Shown one piece after another: positions 25,517-34,741 of a stretch of DNA of 64,000 bases. The notes below the pieces were generated by a model that made no database searches, was not told the DNA's origin, and saw only the letters and a program-made list of their open reading frames with translations. The position numbers were made by a program, and so were the translations under genes. The stretch comes from Antarctobacter sediminis (lineage in GTDB: Bacteria; Pseudomonadota; Alphaproteobacteria; Rhodobacterales; Rhodobacteraceae), in the NCBI RefSeq assembly GCF_019218285.1, contig NZ_JAHUZG010000001.1, positions 1-64,000 on the forward strand, written 5' to 3'. The stretch's first letter is position 1, and each line of letters starts with the position of its first letter.

Positions 25517-26661
25517 GCGCGCCCGAGGTCAAGGGCTGGTGCCCCGGCGCCTGGCGCCCGATGCGCTCGGGCGACGGGCTGGTGGTGCGGGTGCGCCCCC
25601 ATCTGGCGCGGTTGATGGCGGATCAGGCGCGTGGACTGGCCGATCTGGCGGAGCGGCTTGGCAGCGGCGTGGTCGAGGCGACGGCGCGGGCCAATCTGCA
25701 ATTGCGTGGTGTCACGGATGACGGCTTTGCCCGTGTGATCGAAGGGCTGGAGGCCTTGGGTCTCTTGCCCGGAAATGCCGAGAGCGAGGCGCGGCGCAAC
25801 GTGATCCTCGATCCGTTTTCGGGTGCGGACCGCCGCGCCGAAGGGTTCACCGAAGCATTATACGATGGGCTGGCCGATCCGCGTTTCGCGCGGCTGCCGG
25901 GGAAATTCGGCTTTGCCGTCGATCCCGGACCGCAACGGCGGCTGGACGGGATCAGCGGTGACATCCGGATTGAAGGCGCGGGGGACGGCGTGATCGTCCG
26001 CGCCGATGGCATGACCACCGGGCGCCCCGTGGCCGAGGCGCAGGCTGTGGCGCTGGCGCTGGCCATTGCGCAATGGTTCCTCGACAGCGGCGGCGTCGGT
26101 TCTGACGGGCGCGGCCGCATGGCGCGGCATCTTGCGGCGGGCGCAATCCTGCCCGATGCCTTGCGGGGCGATACGCCTCCGGCGGATCCCGTCCCGGCCC
26201 CCGAGCCGGGACCTTTGGCCACGGGACTTTGCGTGGCGGCTCCCTTTGGCCTGTTCAGCGCCGAGGCGCTGCGCCATCTGGCCGACCGGGCCGACGAAAT
26301 CCGTGTCACCCCGTTCCGCATGGTCTATCTGCCGGGCGTCGCGACGGTGAATCATCCCGGTCTTGTCACCGATCCGCGCGATCCGATCCGCCGGATCGAG
26401 GCCTGCACCGGCGCGCCCGGCTGTCCACAGGCCAGCGTACCCACCCGCGCCTTGGCCCGGACCCTTGCCGCCCATGTCCCAGAGGGCGAGCGTTGGCATG
26501 TCTCGGGCTGTGCCAAGGGCTGCGCCTTTCCCCGTGCCGCGGACCTGACCCTCGTCGGGCGCGACGGTGCATTCGACCTTGTCAAGCAGGGGGCCCCGTG
26601 GGATGACCCCATCCGCCGCGAACTGACCCCCTTGGAAATCAACGAACTGAGCAGGCCCTGA
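25513..26661 (+). CDS. cobG: Precorrin-3B synthase CobG
   Basis: This 382-residue member of the nitrite/sulfite reductase family uses O2 to hydroxylate precorrin-3A and form the lactone of precorrin-3B, the hallmark of the aerobic pathway. The [4Fe-4S] ligands are Cys298, Cys304, Cys333 and Cys337 (CTGAPGC and CAKGC). The N-terminus [17 protein letters not shown] is typical. The ATG overlaps the cobN stop. The longer frame from 25465 is inside cobN. Confidence 0.93.
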   Translation: MSAPEVKGWCPGAWRPMRSGDGLVVRVRPHLARLMADQARGLADLAERLGSGVVEATARANLQLRGVTDDGFARVIEGLEALGLLPGNAESEARRNVILDPFSGADRRAEGFTEALYDGLADPRFARLPGKFGFAVDPGPQRRLDGISGDIRIEGAGDGVIVRADGMTTGRPVAEAQAVALALAIAQWFLDSGGVGSDGRGRMARHLAAGAILPDALRGDTPPADPVPAPEPGPLATGLCVAAPFGLFSAEALRHLADRADEIRVTPFRMVYLPGVATVNHPGLVTDPRDPIRRIEACTGAPGCPQASVPTRALARTLAAHVPEGERWHVSGCAKGCAFPRAADLTLVGRDGAFDLVKQGAPWDDPIRRELTPLEINELSRP

Positions 26662-26664
26662 TCC

Positions 26665-27294
26665 ATGCCATACACCTATGAAAAAGACGGCGCGGCCATC
26701 TACAAAGAGAGCTTCGCCACCATCCGGTCCGAGGCAGAGCTTGACCGCTTTGCCGCCGACGAGGAACAGGTGGTGGTGCGCATGATCCACGCCGCGGGCC
26801 TTGTCGGGCTGGAACGCGACGTCAAGGTTTCGCCGGGCATGGTGGCGGCGGCGCGTACCGCGCTGAATGCCGGGGCCCCGATCTTTTGTGACGCGTTCAT
26901 GGTGTCCGAAGGTGTGACCCGCAAACGCCTGCCCGCCGAGAACGATGTGATCTGCACCCTGCGCGACCCTGCGGTTCCCGATCTGGCGGCGCAACTGGGC
27001 ACCACCCGCTCTGCCGCCGCGCTGGAGCTGTGGAGGCCACGGTTGGAGGGGGCGCTGGTCGCCATCGGCAATGCGCCCACGGCGCTGTTTCACCTGCTGG
27101 AAATGCTCGAAGATCCCGAGTGTCCGCGCCCGGCGGCGATCATCGGCTGCCCTGTGGGTTTTGTCGGTGCGCGCGAAAGCAAGGACGCCCTGTGGGAGGC
27201 ACAGCCGGTGCCCTCGCTGATCGTCGAGGGGCGGCTGGGCGGCAGCGCCATCACCGTTGCGGCCATCAACGCCATCGCGAGCCGCGCGGAATGA
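26665..27294 (+). CDS. cobH: Precorrin-8X methylmutase
   Basis: This 209-residue enzyme moves the methyl group from C11 to C12 and gives hydrogenobyrinic acid. MIHAAGL carries His42, matching the catalytic histidine of the family. CDAFMVSEGVTRKRLP and IIGCPVGFVGARESKDAL are conserved stretches. It starts 3 bp after cobG and overlaps cobI by ATGA. Confidence 0.95.
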   Translation: MPYTYEKDGAAIYKESFATIRSEAELDRFAADEEQVVVRMIHAAGLVGLERDVKVSPGMVAAARTALNAGAPIFCDAFMVSEGVTRKRLPAENDVICTLRDPAVPDLAAQLGTTRSAAALELWRPRLEGALVAIGNAPTALFHLLEMLEDPECPRPAAIIGCPVGFVGARESKDALWEAQPVPSLIVEGRLGGSAITVAAINAIASRAE

Positions 27295-28019
27295 GGGGCG
27301 GGACGGTATACGGCGTCGGCCTTGGCCCCGGCGACCCCGAACTGATGAGCGTGCGCGCTGACCGGCTGGTCCGGAATGCCCGCCACGTGGCCTTTTTCCG
27401 CAAGGCGGGCCGCGCAGGCCGCGCCCGTGGCATCGTTGATGGCATGTTGCGCGACGATGTCGTGGAATTCGCCATGGAATACCCGGTCACGACGGAGATC
27501 CCGCTGAGCGATCCGCGCTACAACCAGATCCTGTCCGAGTTCTATGGCGATTGCGTCGCCCATCTGAAGGCGCTGGTGGCCGCGGGCGAGGACGTGGTGG
27601 TGCTCTGCGAGGGCGATCCGTTTTTCTACGGGTCCTTCATGCATCTCTATACCCGGCTGCGCGACGAGGCTCCCGTTCACGTGGTGCCCGCGATCACGGG
27701 TATGTCGGCGGCATGGACGGCCACCGGCGAACCGGTCACTTGGGGCGATGATGTGCTGTCGGTGCTGATGGCGACCCTGCCAGAGCAAGAACTGGTGGCC
27801 CGCATGACCGAGGCCGACGCACTGGTGGTCATGAAGATCGGGCGCAACCTGCCGCGCGTCCGGTCGGCGCTGGAAAAGGCGGGCAAGCTGGACCGGGCTT
27901 ATCTGGTGGAATATGCCAGCATGAGCGGTCAGGCCGTGGTCAGGCTGGCCGACGCGCCGGAACGGATCTCGCCCTATTTCTCGATCGTCATCGTACACGG
28001 GCAGGGGCGGCGACCATGA
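27291..28019 (+). CDS. cobI: Precorrin-2 C20-methyltransferase
   Basis: This 242-residue SAM-dependent tetrapyrrole methylase methylates precorrin-2 at C20. GVGLGPGDPELMSVRA at the N-terminus is the cofactor-binding loop, and CEGDPFFYGSFMHLYTRL is diagnostic for CobI/CbiL-type enzymes. It overlaps cobH upstream and cobJ downstream by ATGA, so the three are made as one coupled unit. Confidence 0.95.
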   Translation: MRGGTVYGVGLGPGDPELMSVRADRLVRNARHVAFFRKAGRAGRARGIVDGMLRDDVVEFAMEYPVTTEIPLSDPRYNQILSEFYGDCVAHLKALVAAGEDVVVLCEGDPFFYGSFMHLYTRLRDEAPVHVVPAITGMSAAWTATGEPVTWGDDVLSVLMATLPEQELVARMTEADALVVMKIGRNLPRVRSALEKAGKLDRAYLVEYASMSGQAVVRLADAPERISPYFSIVIVHGQGRRP

Positions 28020-28771
28020 GCGGCTGGGTCGTGATCGCGGGGCTTGGCCCCGGGGATGAGGCGCTGGTCACTCCCGAGGTGACATCCGCCATCGCAGAAG
28101 CCACCGATATCGTGGGGTATATTCCCTACGTCCGCCGGATTGCCCCGCGCGCGGGGCTGCGCCTGCATGAAAGTGACAACCGCGTCGAACTGGACCGGTC
28201 GCGGCACGCGCTGGACATGGCCAGCGAGGGGCGGCGGGTGGTTGTCGTCTCCTCGGGCGATCCGGGCGTTTTTGCCATGGCCTCGGCGGTGTTCGAGGCA
28301 GTCGAGGCCGGCCCGGCGGAATGGCGGGCGCTGGAGATCCGCGTGCTGCCCGGCATCACGGCGATGCTGGCGGCGGCATCTCGGGCCGGGGCGCCCTTGG
28401 GCCATGATTTCTGCGCCATCAACCTCAGCGACAACCTGAAACCCTGGGCGCTGATCGAGAAACGGCTGCGCCTTGCGGCAGAGGCGGATTTCGCCATGGG
28501 GTTCTACAATCCCCGGTCCAAGTCGCGGCCCGAAGGCTTTGGCCGCGCGCTGGATGTTCTGCGCGAAACCTGCGAGCCCGAGCGCATCATTCTTTTTGCC
28601 CGCGCGGTTTCAACACCTGATGAGGATCTGCGTATCGTGCGCCTGTGCGATGCCACGCCAGACATGGCGGACATGCGCACCGTCGTCCTTGTGGGGTCGT
28701 CGCTGACGCGGGTGATCACCCGCGAAAACGGCGCGCCATGGGTCTATACCCCCCGGTCTGTCCCGGCATGA
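28016..28771 (+). CDS. cobJ: Precorrin-3B C17-methyltransferase
   Basis: This 251-residue SAM-dependent methylase contracts the ring of precorrin-3B and methylates C17. AGLGPGDEALVTPEV, SSGDPGVFAMA and AINLSDNLKPW are family hallmarks. The last 28 bp (28744-28771) overlap the 3' end of cobK, which runs on the opposite strand. Continued transcription towards cobL must therefore read through the whole of cobK in antisense. Confidence 0.94.
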   Translation: MSGWVVIAGLGPGDEALVTPEVTSAIAEATDIVGYIPYVRRIAPRAGLRLHESDNRVELDRSRHALDMASEGRRVVVVSSGDPGVFAMASAVFEAVEAGPAEWRALEIRVLPGITAMLAAASRAGAPLGHDFCAINLSDNLKPWALIEKRLRLAAEADFAMGFYNPRSKSRPEGFGRALDVLRETCEPERIILFARAVSTPDEDLRIVRLCDATPDMADMRTVVLVGSSLTRVITRENGAPWVYTPRSVPA

Positions 28772-29499
28772 GCGACCCAGTCCAGCACTTCCTGCGGGGT
28801 CGCGACCTCGCGCCGTGCGGGCAGGGCCGGACGGTCGATCATCACAACCGGCAGCCCAAGGGCGCGCGCGGCATCCAGCTTGGCCGACGCGCCCGATCCG
28901 CCCGCGTTCTTGGATACCACCATGTCGATCCCGTGCTCTTCCATCAGCGCGCGGTCGCCTTCGGCGGTAAAGGGACCGCGATCGACGATCACGTGGTATT
29001 CGGCAAAGGGCGGCGGCGTCTTGGGCGGATCCACCAGACGCAGCAGGTAGAAATGCTGCGGATTGGGGGCGAATTCGTCCAGATGCATCCGGCCCACGGC
29101 CAGCATCACCCGGCGCGGCGCGCCATTCAGTGCGCTGACGGCGGCGGGAATGTCGGGCACATGGGTCCAGCGGTCGCCGGATTGCGGTTGCCACGCGGGG
29201 CGGGTCAACGCCAGATGCGGCACACCGGCAAGGCGCGCGGCCTCGACGGCATTGGTGCTCATTTGTGCGGCAAAGGGATGCGTGGCATCCACCAGATGTG
29301 TGATGCCGTTTTCGCTCAGGTAGGCCGCCAGCCCCTCAACCCCGCCAAACCCGCCGACGCGCTGCGGCAGGGGTTGTCGACGCGGGCGCTCGACGCGGCC
29401 CGCAAAGCTGACGGTGCCGTTGATCCCGTGCTCTGCCGCCAGCCGTGCCAGCGCCGTGGCCTCGGTCGTGCCGCCCAGGATCAGGAGGTTCGGGGTCAT
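28744..29499 (-). CDS. cobK: Precorrin-6A reductase, encoded antisense within the cob series
   Basis: This 251-residue NADPH-dependent enzyme reduces precorrin-6A to precorrin-6B. LLILGGTTEATALARLA is the nucleotide-binding start, DATHPFAAQMSTNA is the strongest family motif, and SKNAGGSGASAKLDAA lies near the C-terminus. Its ATG (29499-29497) shares two bases with the cobL ATG (29498-29500) on the other strand, and its end overlaps cobJ by 28 bp. Its promoter and any Shine-Dalgarno site must therefore lie within the cobL coding region. It is otherwise a normal full-length CobK. Confidence 0.94.
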   Translation of the reverse strand: MTPNLLILGGTTEATALARLAAEHGINGTVSFAGRVERPRRQPLPQRVGGFGGVEGLAAYLSENGITHLVDATHPFAAQMSTNAVEAARLAGVPHLALTRPAWQPQSGDRWTHVPDIPAAVSALNGAPRRVMLAVGRMHLDEFAPNPQHFYLLRLVDPPKTPPPFAEYHVIVDRGPFTAEGDRALMEEHGIDMVVSKNAGGSGASAKLDAARALGLPVVMIDRPALPARREVATPQEVLDWVAHAGTDRGV

Positions 29500-30697
29500 G
29501 TCTGAGCGCGCTCCGTGGTTGGTGGTGATCGGTTTGGGCGAAGATGGACCGGACGGGCTGACAGGTGCAAGCCGTGCCGCGCTGGAACAGGCGGAGATCG
29601 TCATGGGTCCGCCCCGTCACCTTGGCCTGTTGCCGGAACTGAGGGCCGAAAAAGTTGCGTGGCCGGTGCCCTTTGCCGATGGGCTGGACCTGCTGGACCG
29701 CTATCGCGGCCGCCCTGTTGCGGTGCTGGCCTCCGGCGATCCGTTCTGGTTCGGTGCGGGCAGCGTGATCGCGCGCCGGTTTGCCGACCACGAATGGCGG
29801 GTCTTGCCGGGGGTGTCCTGTTTCTCGCTGGCGGCGGCGCGCCTTGGCTGGGCCCTGGAAAAGACGCTGTGCATGGGATTGCACGCCGCGCCGCTGTCCC
29901 GGTTGCGCCCGCATTTGGCGCGAGGCGTGCGGCTGATCGTGACGCTGCGCGACGGCGCGGCGGTTTCCGAACTGGCCCGTTACCTTGACGGTCTTGGCTT
30001 TGGCACCTCGCAGCTTTGGGTGATGGAGGCGCTGGGCGGTCCGCGTGAAAAGGTGACACGGCTCGCGGCCCAGGACGTGCCTGACGGGTTTGAACATCCG
30101 GTGGTTGCCGCCATCGAGGTGGCGGGTGAAGGGGCCGCCTTGCCGAAGGTCTCCGGTCTCGACGACGATTTCTTTGACAGTGACGGCGTGATGACCAAAC
30201 GCCCGGTGCGGGCGCTGACCCTGTCCGCGCTGGCCCCCAAACCGTTTGAACAGCTGTGGGACATTGGCGGCGGTTCGGGCAGCATCGGCATCGAATGGCT
30301 GTTGCGCGATCCGACCGTCGAGGCCGTCACCGTGGAACCCCGCGCCGACCGGATCGGTCTGATCCGCGCCAATGCGCAGGCGTTGGGCGTTGACCGGTTG
30401 CAGGTGGTCGAAGGCCGCGCGCCCGATGTCCTGACGGGGTTGCCTCGCCCGGATGTGGTCTTTGTCGGCGGCGGGCTGGGCATCGGTTTGCTGGACTGGC
30501 TGTATCGCAACCTGCCCGAAGGCACCCGGCTGGTCGCCAATGCGGTGACGTTGGAAAGCGAGGCTTTGTTGATCGCGGCACAGGCCGATCGCGGCGGCAC
30601 GCTGTTGCGGGTCGAACTGGCCGAGGCGGGCGCGCTGGGCCCGCGCCGGGGCTGGAAATCCGCATATCCCGTCGTGCAATGGAGTGTGACGCTGTGA
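29498..30697 (+). CDS. cobL: Precorrin-6Y C5,15-methyltransferase (decarboxylating)
   Basis: This 399-residue fusion of a CbiE-type methylase and a CbiT-type methylase methylates C5 and C15 and removes the acetate carboxyl of precorrin-6B. The N-terminal half has GLGEDG and ASGDPFWFGAG. The C-terminal half has the SAM motif WDIGGGSGSIGIEWL. GGAGG at 29484-29488, inside cobK, supplies the ribosome site. The start codon overlaps that of cobK. It overlaps cobE by GTGA. Confidence 0.93.
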   Translation: MSERAPWLVVIGLGEDGPDGLTGASRAALEQAEIVMGPPRHLGLLPELRAEKVAWPVPFADGLDLLDRYRGRPVAVLASGDPFWFGAGSVIARRFADHEWRVLPGVSCFSLAAARLGWALEKTLCMGLHAAPLSRLRPHLARGVRLIVTLRDGAAVSELARYLDGLGFGTSQLWVMEALGGPREKVTRLAAQDVPDGFEHPVVAAIEVAGEGAALPKVSGLDDDFFDSDGVMTKRPVRALTLSALAPKPFEQLWDIGGGSGSIGIEWLLRDPTVEAVTVEPRADRIGLIRANAQALGVDRLQVVEGRAPDVLTGLPRPDVVFVGGGLGIGLLDWLYRNLPEGTRLVANAVTLESEALLIAAQADRGGTLLRVELAEAGALGPRRGWKSAYPVVQWSVTL

Positions 30698-31056
30698 TCG
30701 CCGGGTTCGGGTTTCGCAGCGGGGCCACGGTGGACAGCCTGCGCGACGCCTTGCACCGCGCGGGCGGGCAGGGGCTGACGCATCTGGCCACGGCAGAGGA
30801 CAAGGCGCAAAGCCCCGTCTTTCAGACCTTGGGCGAAACCATGGGCCTGCCGGTTGTCGGGATTGCCCCGGACCTGCTGCAAGCGCAGGGCACTGCAACC
30901 ACGTCGAACCCCAGCCTTGAGGCGCGCGGCACAGGCAGTGTGGCCGAGGCAGCGGCGCTTGCCGCGGCGGGCCCGGGGGCAGAATTGATCCGCACGCGCG
31001 TGGTCTCGGGCGACCGAATGGCCACCTGCGCGCTGGCAGAAGGAAAACAGAGATGA
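30694..31056 (+). CDS. cobE: Cobalamin biosynthesis protein CobE
   Basis: This 120-residue protein is related to the C-terminal domain of Cbi[20 protein letters not shown] at the start and a central segment with alternating small residues match CobE. Its function in the aerobic pathway is still not settled; a scaffold or precorrin-binding role is suggested. The GTG at 30694 overlaps the cobL stop. An ATG at 30679 would extend back into cobL and is less likely. It overlaps cobM by ATGA. Confidence 0.85.
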   Translation: MIAGFGFRSGATVDSLRDALHRAGGQGLTHLATAEDKAQSPVFQTLGETMGLPVVGIAPDLLQAQGTATTSNPSLEARGTGSVAEAAALAAAGPGAELIRTRVVSGDRMATCALAEGKQR

Positions 31057-31847
31057 CCGTTCATTTCATCGGCGCGGGACCGGGGGCCGCCGATTTGCTG
31101 ACCGTGCGCGGGCGCGACTTGATCGCCGCATGTCCGGTGTGCCTTTATGCGGGCTCGCTGGTGCCCGAGGCGGTGCTGTCCCATTGCCCGCCAGGGGCAC
31201 GGATCGTCAACACCGCACCGATGGATCTGGACGCCATCATCGCCGAGATCGCCAGAGCCCACGCCGAAGGCAAGGACGTGGCGCGGCTGCATTCCGGCGA
31301 TCTTTCGGTCTGGTCGGCCATGGGCGAGCAACTGCGTCGGCTGGATGCGCTGGGCATTCCCTATCAGGTGACGCCGGGCGTGCCGTCCTTTGCCGCCGCC
31401 GCCGCCGCGCTGGGCGCGGAACTGACCGTGCCGGGGCTGGCGCAGTCGCTGGTGCTGACCCGGACGCAGGGCCGGGCCTCGCCCATGCCCGCGGGCGAGA
31501 CACTGGCCAATTTCGCCAATACCGGCGCGACGCTGGCGTTGCACCTGTCGATTGGCCAGTTGGAAAAGGTGCAGGCAGAGCTGTTGCCGTCTTATGGGCC
31601 CGAGTGCCCCGTCGCGGTGGTCTACCGGGCCAGCTGGCCGGATGAACGGGTGATCCGCACCACTTTGGGCGGCCTTGTCGATGCGGTGGACGAGGGGATC
31701 GCGCGGACGGCTCTGATCCTAGTGGGGCCGGCGCTGGGTGAGGGGATCACGGCGGAAAGCCAGCTATACGCAGCGGATTATGACCGGCGGTACAGGCCGC
31801 AAACGGCAGACAGCCCCTGGGCGGAGTGGCAACATGGCGATGACTGA
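31053..31847 (+). CDS. cobM: Precorrin-4 C11-methyltransferase
   Basis: This 264-residue SAM-dependent methylase acts at C11 of precorrin-4. It opens [17 protein letters not shown], followed by [27 protein letters not shown] and [19 protein letters not shown], all typical. It overlaps cobE by ATGA upstream and cobB by 14 bp downstream. Confidence 0.95.
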   Translation: MTVHFIGAGPGAADLLTVRGRDLIAACPVCLYAGSLVPEAVLSHCPPGARIVNTAPMDLDAIIAEIARAHAEGKDVARLHSGDLSVWSAMGEQLRRLDALGIPYQVTPGVPSFAAAAAALGAELTVPGLAQSLVLTRTQGRASPMPAGETLANFANTGATLALHLSIGQLEKVQAELLPSYGPECPVAVVYRASWPDERVIRTTLGGLVDAVDEGIARTALILVGPALGEGITAESQLYAADYDRRYRPQTADSPWAEWQHGDD

Positions 31848-33198
31848 TTTTCCGCGCGGGCTGATGATTTCGGCCCCGGCTTCGGGGACGGGCAAGACGA
31901 CGGTGATGCTGGGCTTGTTGCGCGCGCTGCGTGACGAGGGCCTGTCGGTACAGCCCTTCAAATCCGGTCCCGACTATATCGACCCGGCCTTTCACCTTGC
32001 GGCCAGCGGGCGGGCCTCGTTCAACCTGGACACCTGGGCGATGGACGGCGGACTGCTCGACGCCATCAGCGCACAGGCAAAGGGCGCCGACATCTGCATC
32101 GGCGAAGGATCGATGGGGCTATACGACGGGGTGGCAACCCGCGGGCAGAGCGGTTTCGGCTCTTCGGCGGAAACCGCGCGGCGCATGGGCTGGCCCGTGG
32201 TTCTGGTGGTGGACGTGGGAGGGCAGGCGCAATCTGCGGCGGCCACGGCGCTGGGGTTTCGCGAATACATGCCGGACCTGCCATTCGCGGGTGTGATCCT
32301 GAACCGCTGCGCTTCGCCCCGGCATGAGCGGCTGACCCGTCTGGGAATGGAACGCGCAGGCATCGAGGTGCTGGGCGTGCTGCCCCGGCGCGGCGACCTG
32401 ACCCTGCCCGAGCGGCACCTTGGTCTGATTCAGGCGATCGAACACCCGGATCTTGAGGCGGCGATTTCCGGCTATGCCGATTTCCTGCGCGCGCATGTGG
32501 ACCTTGACCGGATTCGCGCGGCGGCGGATGGACTGTCGGACGCCCCGACTTCCGGGCTGCGCCCGTCAGCGGCCCGCCCACCAGCCGCATCCGCCATTCT
32601 GCGCCCCCCGGCGCAACGGATCGCGCTGGCACGCGATGCGGCGTTTTCCTTTACCTATCCGCACCTGCTGGAAGGCTGGCGCGCCGCCGGGGCGGAAATC
32701 CTGCCGTTCTCGCCGCTGGCCGACGAAGCGCCGGAGGACAGCGCCGACATCGTCTGGCTGCCGGGGGGCTACCCCGAACTGCACGCCGGGCGTCTGGCGG
32801 CGGCCGGGCATTTCCGCGAAGGTTTGCGCCGCTTTGCCGAAACGCGGCCCGTGCATGGCGAATGCGGCGGCTACATGGCGCTGGGCGAGGCGCTGATCGA
32901 CAAGGAAGGCGTTTCGCACCGGATGGCGGGCCTGCTGGGGCTCGTGACCTCTTATGAAAAGCGCAAGTTCCACCTTGGCTATCGCCGTGCCGTGCTGGAG
33001 GCCGGGATGCCGGGGCTGGCACCGGGCGCGGCCCTGCGCGGGCATGAGTTCCACTATTCAACGATCCTCGGCCAGCCTGACGCGCCGCTTGCCCGCGTGG
33101 CCGATGCCGATGGCAACCCGGTGCCGGAAACCGGTTCGGTTCGGGGCAATGTCACCGGCACCTTCTTTCACCTTATCGCAGCGGAGGCGGGCTTATGA
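31834..33198 (+). CDS. cobB: Hydrogenobyrinic acid a,c-diamide synthase
   Basis: This 454-residue glutamine amidotransferase amidates side chains a and c. The N-terminal P-loop ASGTGKTT is at 16-23, [13 protein letters not shown] follows, and the C-terminal glutaminase domain has Cys344 in [10 protein letters not shown] and His446 in [12 protein letters not shown]. Two ATGs (31834 and 31840) are possible; the first has GGAG at a good distance. It overlaps cobM and is joined to cobA by ATGA. Confidence 0.94.
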   Translation: MAMTDFPRGLMISAPASGTGKTTVMLGLLRALRDEGLSVQPFKSGPDYIDPAFHLAASGRASFNLDTWAMDGGLLDAISAQAKGADICIGEGSMGLYDGVATRGQSGFGSSAETARRMGWPVVLVVDVGGQAQSAAATALGFREYMPDLPFAGVILNRCASPRHERLTRLGMERAGIEVLGVLPRRGDLTLPERHLGLIQAIEHPDLEAAISGYADFLRAHVDLDRIRAAADGLSDAPTSGLRPSAARPPAASAILRPPAQRIALARDAAFSFTYPHLLEGWRAAGAEILPFSPLADEAPEDSADIVWLPGGYPELHAGRLAAAGHFREGLRRFAETRPVHGECGGYMALGEALIDKEGVSHRMAGLLGLVTSYEKRKFHLGYRRAVLEAGMPGLAPGAALRGHEFHYSTILGQPDAPLARVADADGNPVPETGSVRGNVTGTFFHLIAAEAGL

Positions 33199-33929
33199 GC
33201 GGTTTCGTCAGTTTTGTCGGCAGCGGGCCGGGTGATCCCGAGCTTTTGACGCTGAAAGCCGTGGACCGTCTGAAGCGGGCCGATGCTGTGTTGTTCGACG
33301 ATCTGTCCTCGGGGCCGATCCTTAGCCACGTGCGTCCCGGTGCAGACCTGATCGGCGTGGGCAAGCGGGCCGGGCGGCCTTCGCCCCGGCAGGATCACGT
33401 CAGCCGCCTGCTGGTGGACTATGCCAGCGAGGGCGGGCGCATCGTTCGGCTGAAATCCGGCGACTCGGGTCTGTTCGGGCGGCTGGAAGAAGAGCAGGTC
33501 GCCCTGCGCGCCGCCGGGATAGACTATGAAATCATCCCGGGGATCCCCTCGGCGGTGGCCGCGGCGGCGGCCTGTGGCATCCCCCTGACGCGCCGGCTGA
33601 CTGCGCGCCGGGTGCAATTCGTGACCGGTCATGACGTCAGCGGCGCGTTGCCGCCGGATCTGGACCTCAAGGCCCTCGCCGATCCGGGGGCGATGACGGT
33701 GGTTTTCATGGGCAAGCGGACCTTCCCCAAACTGGCGGCGGAGCTGCAAGCCGAGGGCCTGCCGGGCACCACCCCCGCGATCCTCGCCGAGGCGGTGGGC
33801 ACTGCCGAACAGGCGCTGCACCGCGACACGGTGGCGGGCCTGTCGGCGCGTCTGGCGGATGAAATCGGGACCAAGCCTGCGCTGATCCTTTATGGTCCCA
33901 TGGCGGAATTGGGGGTGGGGTTTGACTGA
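33195..33929 (+). CDS. cobA: Uroporphyrinogen-III C-methyltransferase
   Basis: This 244-residue SUMT makes precorrin-2, the entry step into corrin synthesis. FVGSGPGDPELLTLKA at the start, RLKSGDSGLFGRLEEE and EIIPGIPSAVAAAAACGIPLTRR-type stretches identify it. VGKRAG is the usual second motif. It has no siroheme (CysG) domains, so it is dedicated to B12. It overlaps cobB by ATGA and ends inside the start region of cobF. Confidence 0.94.
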   Translation: MSGFVSFVGSGPGDPELLTLKAVDRLKRADAVLFDDLSSGPILSHVRPGADLIGVGKRAGRPSPRQDHVSRLLVDYASEGGRIVRLKSGDSGLFGRLEEEQVALRAAGIDYEIIPGIPSAVAAAAACGIPLTRRLTARRVQFVTGHDVSGALPPDLDLKALADPGAMTVVFMGKRTFPKLAAELQAEGLPGTTPAILAEAVGTAEQALHRDTVAGLSARLADEIGTKPALILYGPMAELGVGFD

Positions 33930-34650
33930 TCTCTGGCTGGTCGGCATCGGCACCGGCAATCCCGACCATGTGACAATCGAGGGGCAGCGCGCCCTGCGCG
34001 AGGCCGCCGTGGTGCTGATCCCCCGCAAGGGGGCCGCCAAGGAGGATCTGGCCGAACTGCGGCACGAGATCCTGCGGGCCTCGGGATCCGGGGCGCGCGT
34101 GATCCATTTCGACATGCCGGTGCGGGACCCAAAGCTGCCCTATGCCGAGCGGGTGGACCGTTGGCACGATGAAATCGCCGAGCGTTGGGTCGCGGCGTTG
34201 CGCGATGCGCCCGAGGGGCCTGTGGCGCTTTTGGTCTGGGGCGATCCCGGCCTTTACGACAGCACGCTGAGGATTGCCGCGCGGCTGACGCCTGCGCCGC
34301 GTGTACGGGTGGTGCCGGGGATAACGGCGTTACAGGCGCTGACGTCGGCCCACGCGATCCCTTTCAACACGGTCAATGGCCCGGTCATGGTCACGACCGG
34401 GCGGCGGCTGCGCGACCACGGCTGGCCCGAGGGGGCCGATACCGTGGTGGTCATGCTGGATGGGGAATGTTCCTTCCAAAGCCTTGACCCGCAGGGGATC
34501 GACATCTGGTGGGGCGGCTTTCTGGGCATGAAGGAACAGGTGCTGGAGGCCGGCCCCCTGGCCGAGACCGGGCCAAAGATCGTGGCGACGCGGGCCGAGG
34601 CACGGGCCAGACACGGCTGGATCATGGACACCTACCTGATGCGGCGCTGA
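33922..34650 (+). CDS. cobF: Precorrin-6A synthase (deacetylating) CobF
   Basis: This 242-residue methylase methylates C1 with loss of acetate and gives precorrin-6A. DLWLVGIGTGNPDHVTIEG at the N-terminus and VWGDPGLYDSTLRIA fit CobF. The best start is TTG at 33922, overlapping the cobA stop, since the ATG at 33892 would lie well within cobA; GGGGGTGGGG lies just upstream. It is the last gene of the riboswitch-led series. Presence of cobF and cobG together confirms the aerobic pathway. Confidence 0.9.
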   Translation: MTDLWLVGIGTGNPDHVTIEGQRALREAAVVLIPRKGAAKEDLAELRHEILRASGSGARVIHFDMPVRDPKLPYAERVDRWHDEIAERWVAALRDAPEGPVALLVWGDPGLYDSTLRIAARLTPAPRVRVVPGITALQALTSAHAIPFNTVNGPVMVTTGRRLRDHGWPEGADTVVVMLDGECSFQSLDPQGIDIWWGGFLGMKEQVLEAGPLAETGPKIVATRAEARARHGWIMDTYLMRR

Positions 34651-34741
34651 GCAGGCCCGTATAGGCGGGGATTTCCAGACTCCGCGATAGGGCCCAGAAT
34701 GTTACTGTACCCGGAGAATCCCAAGCCGGAGTCCCGCATTC

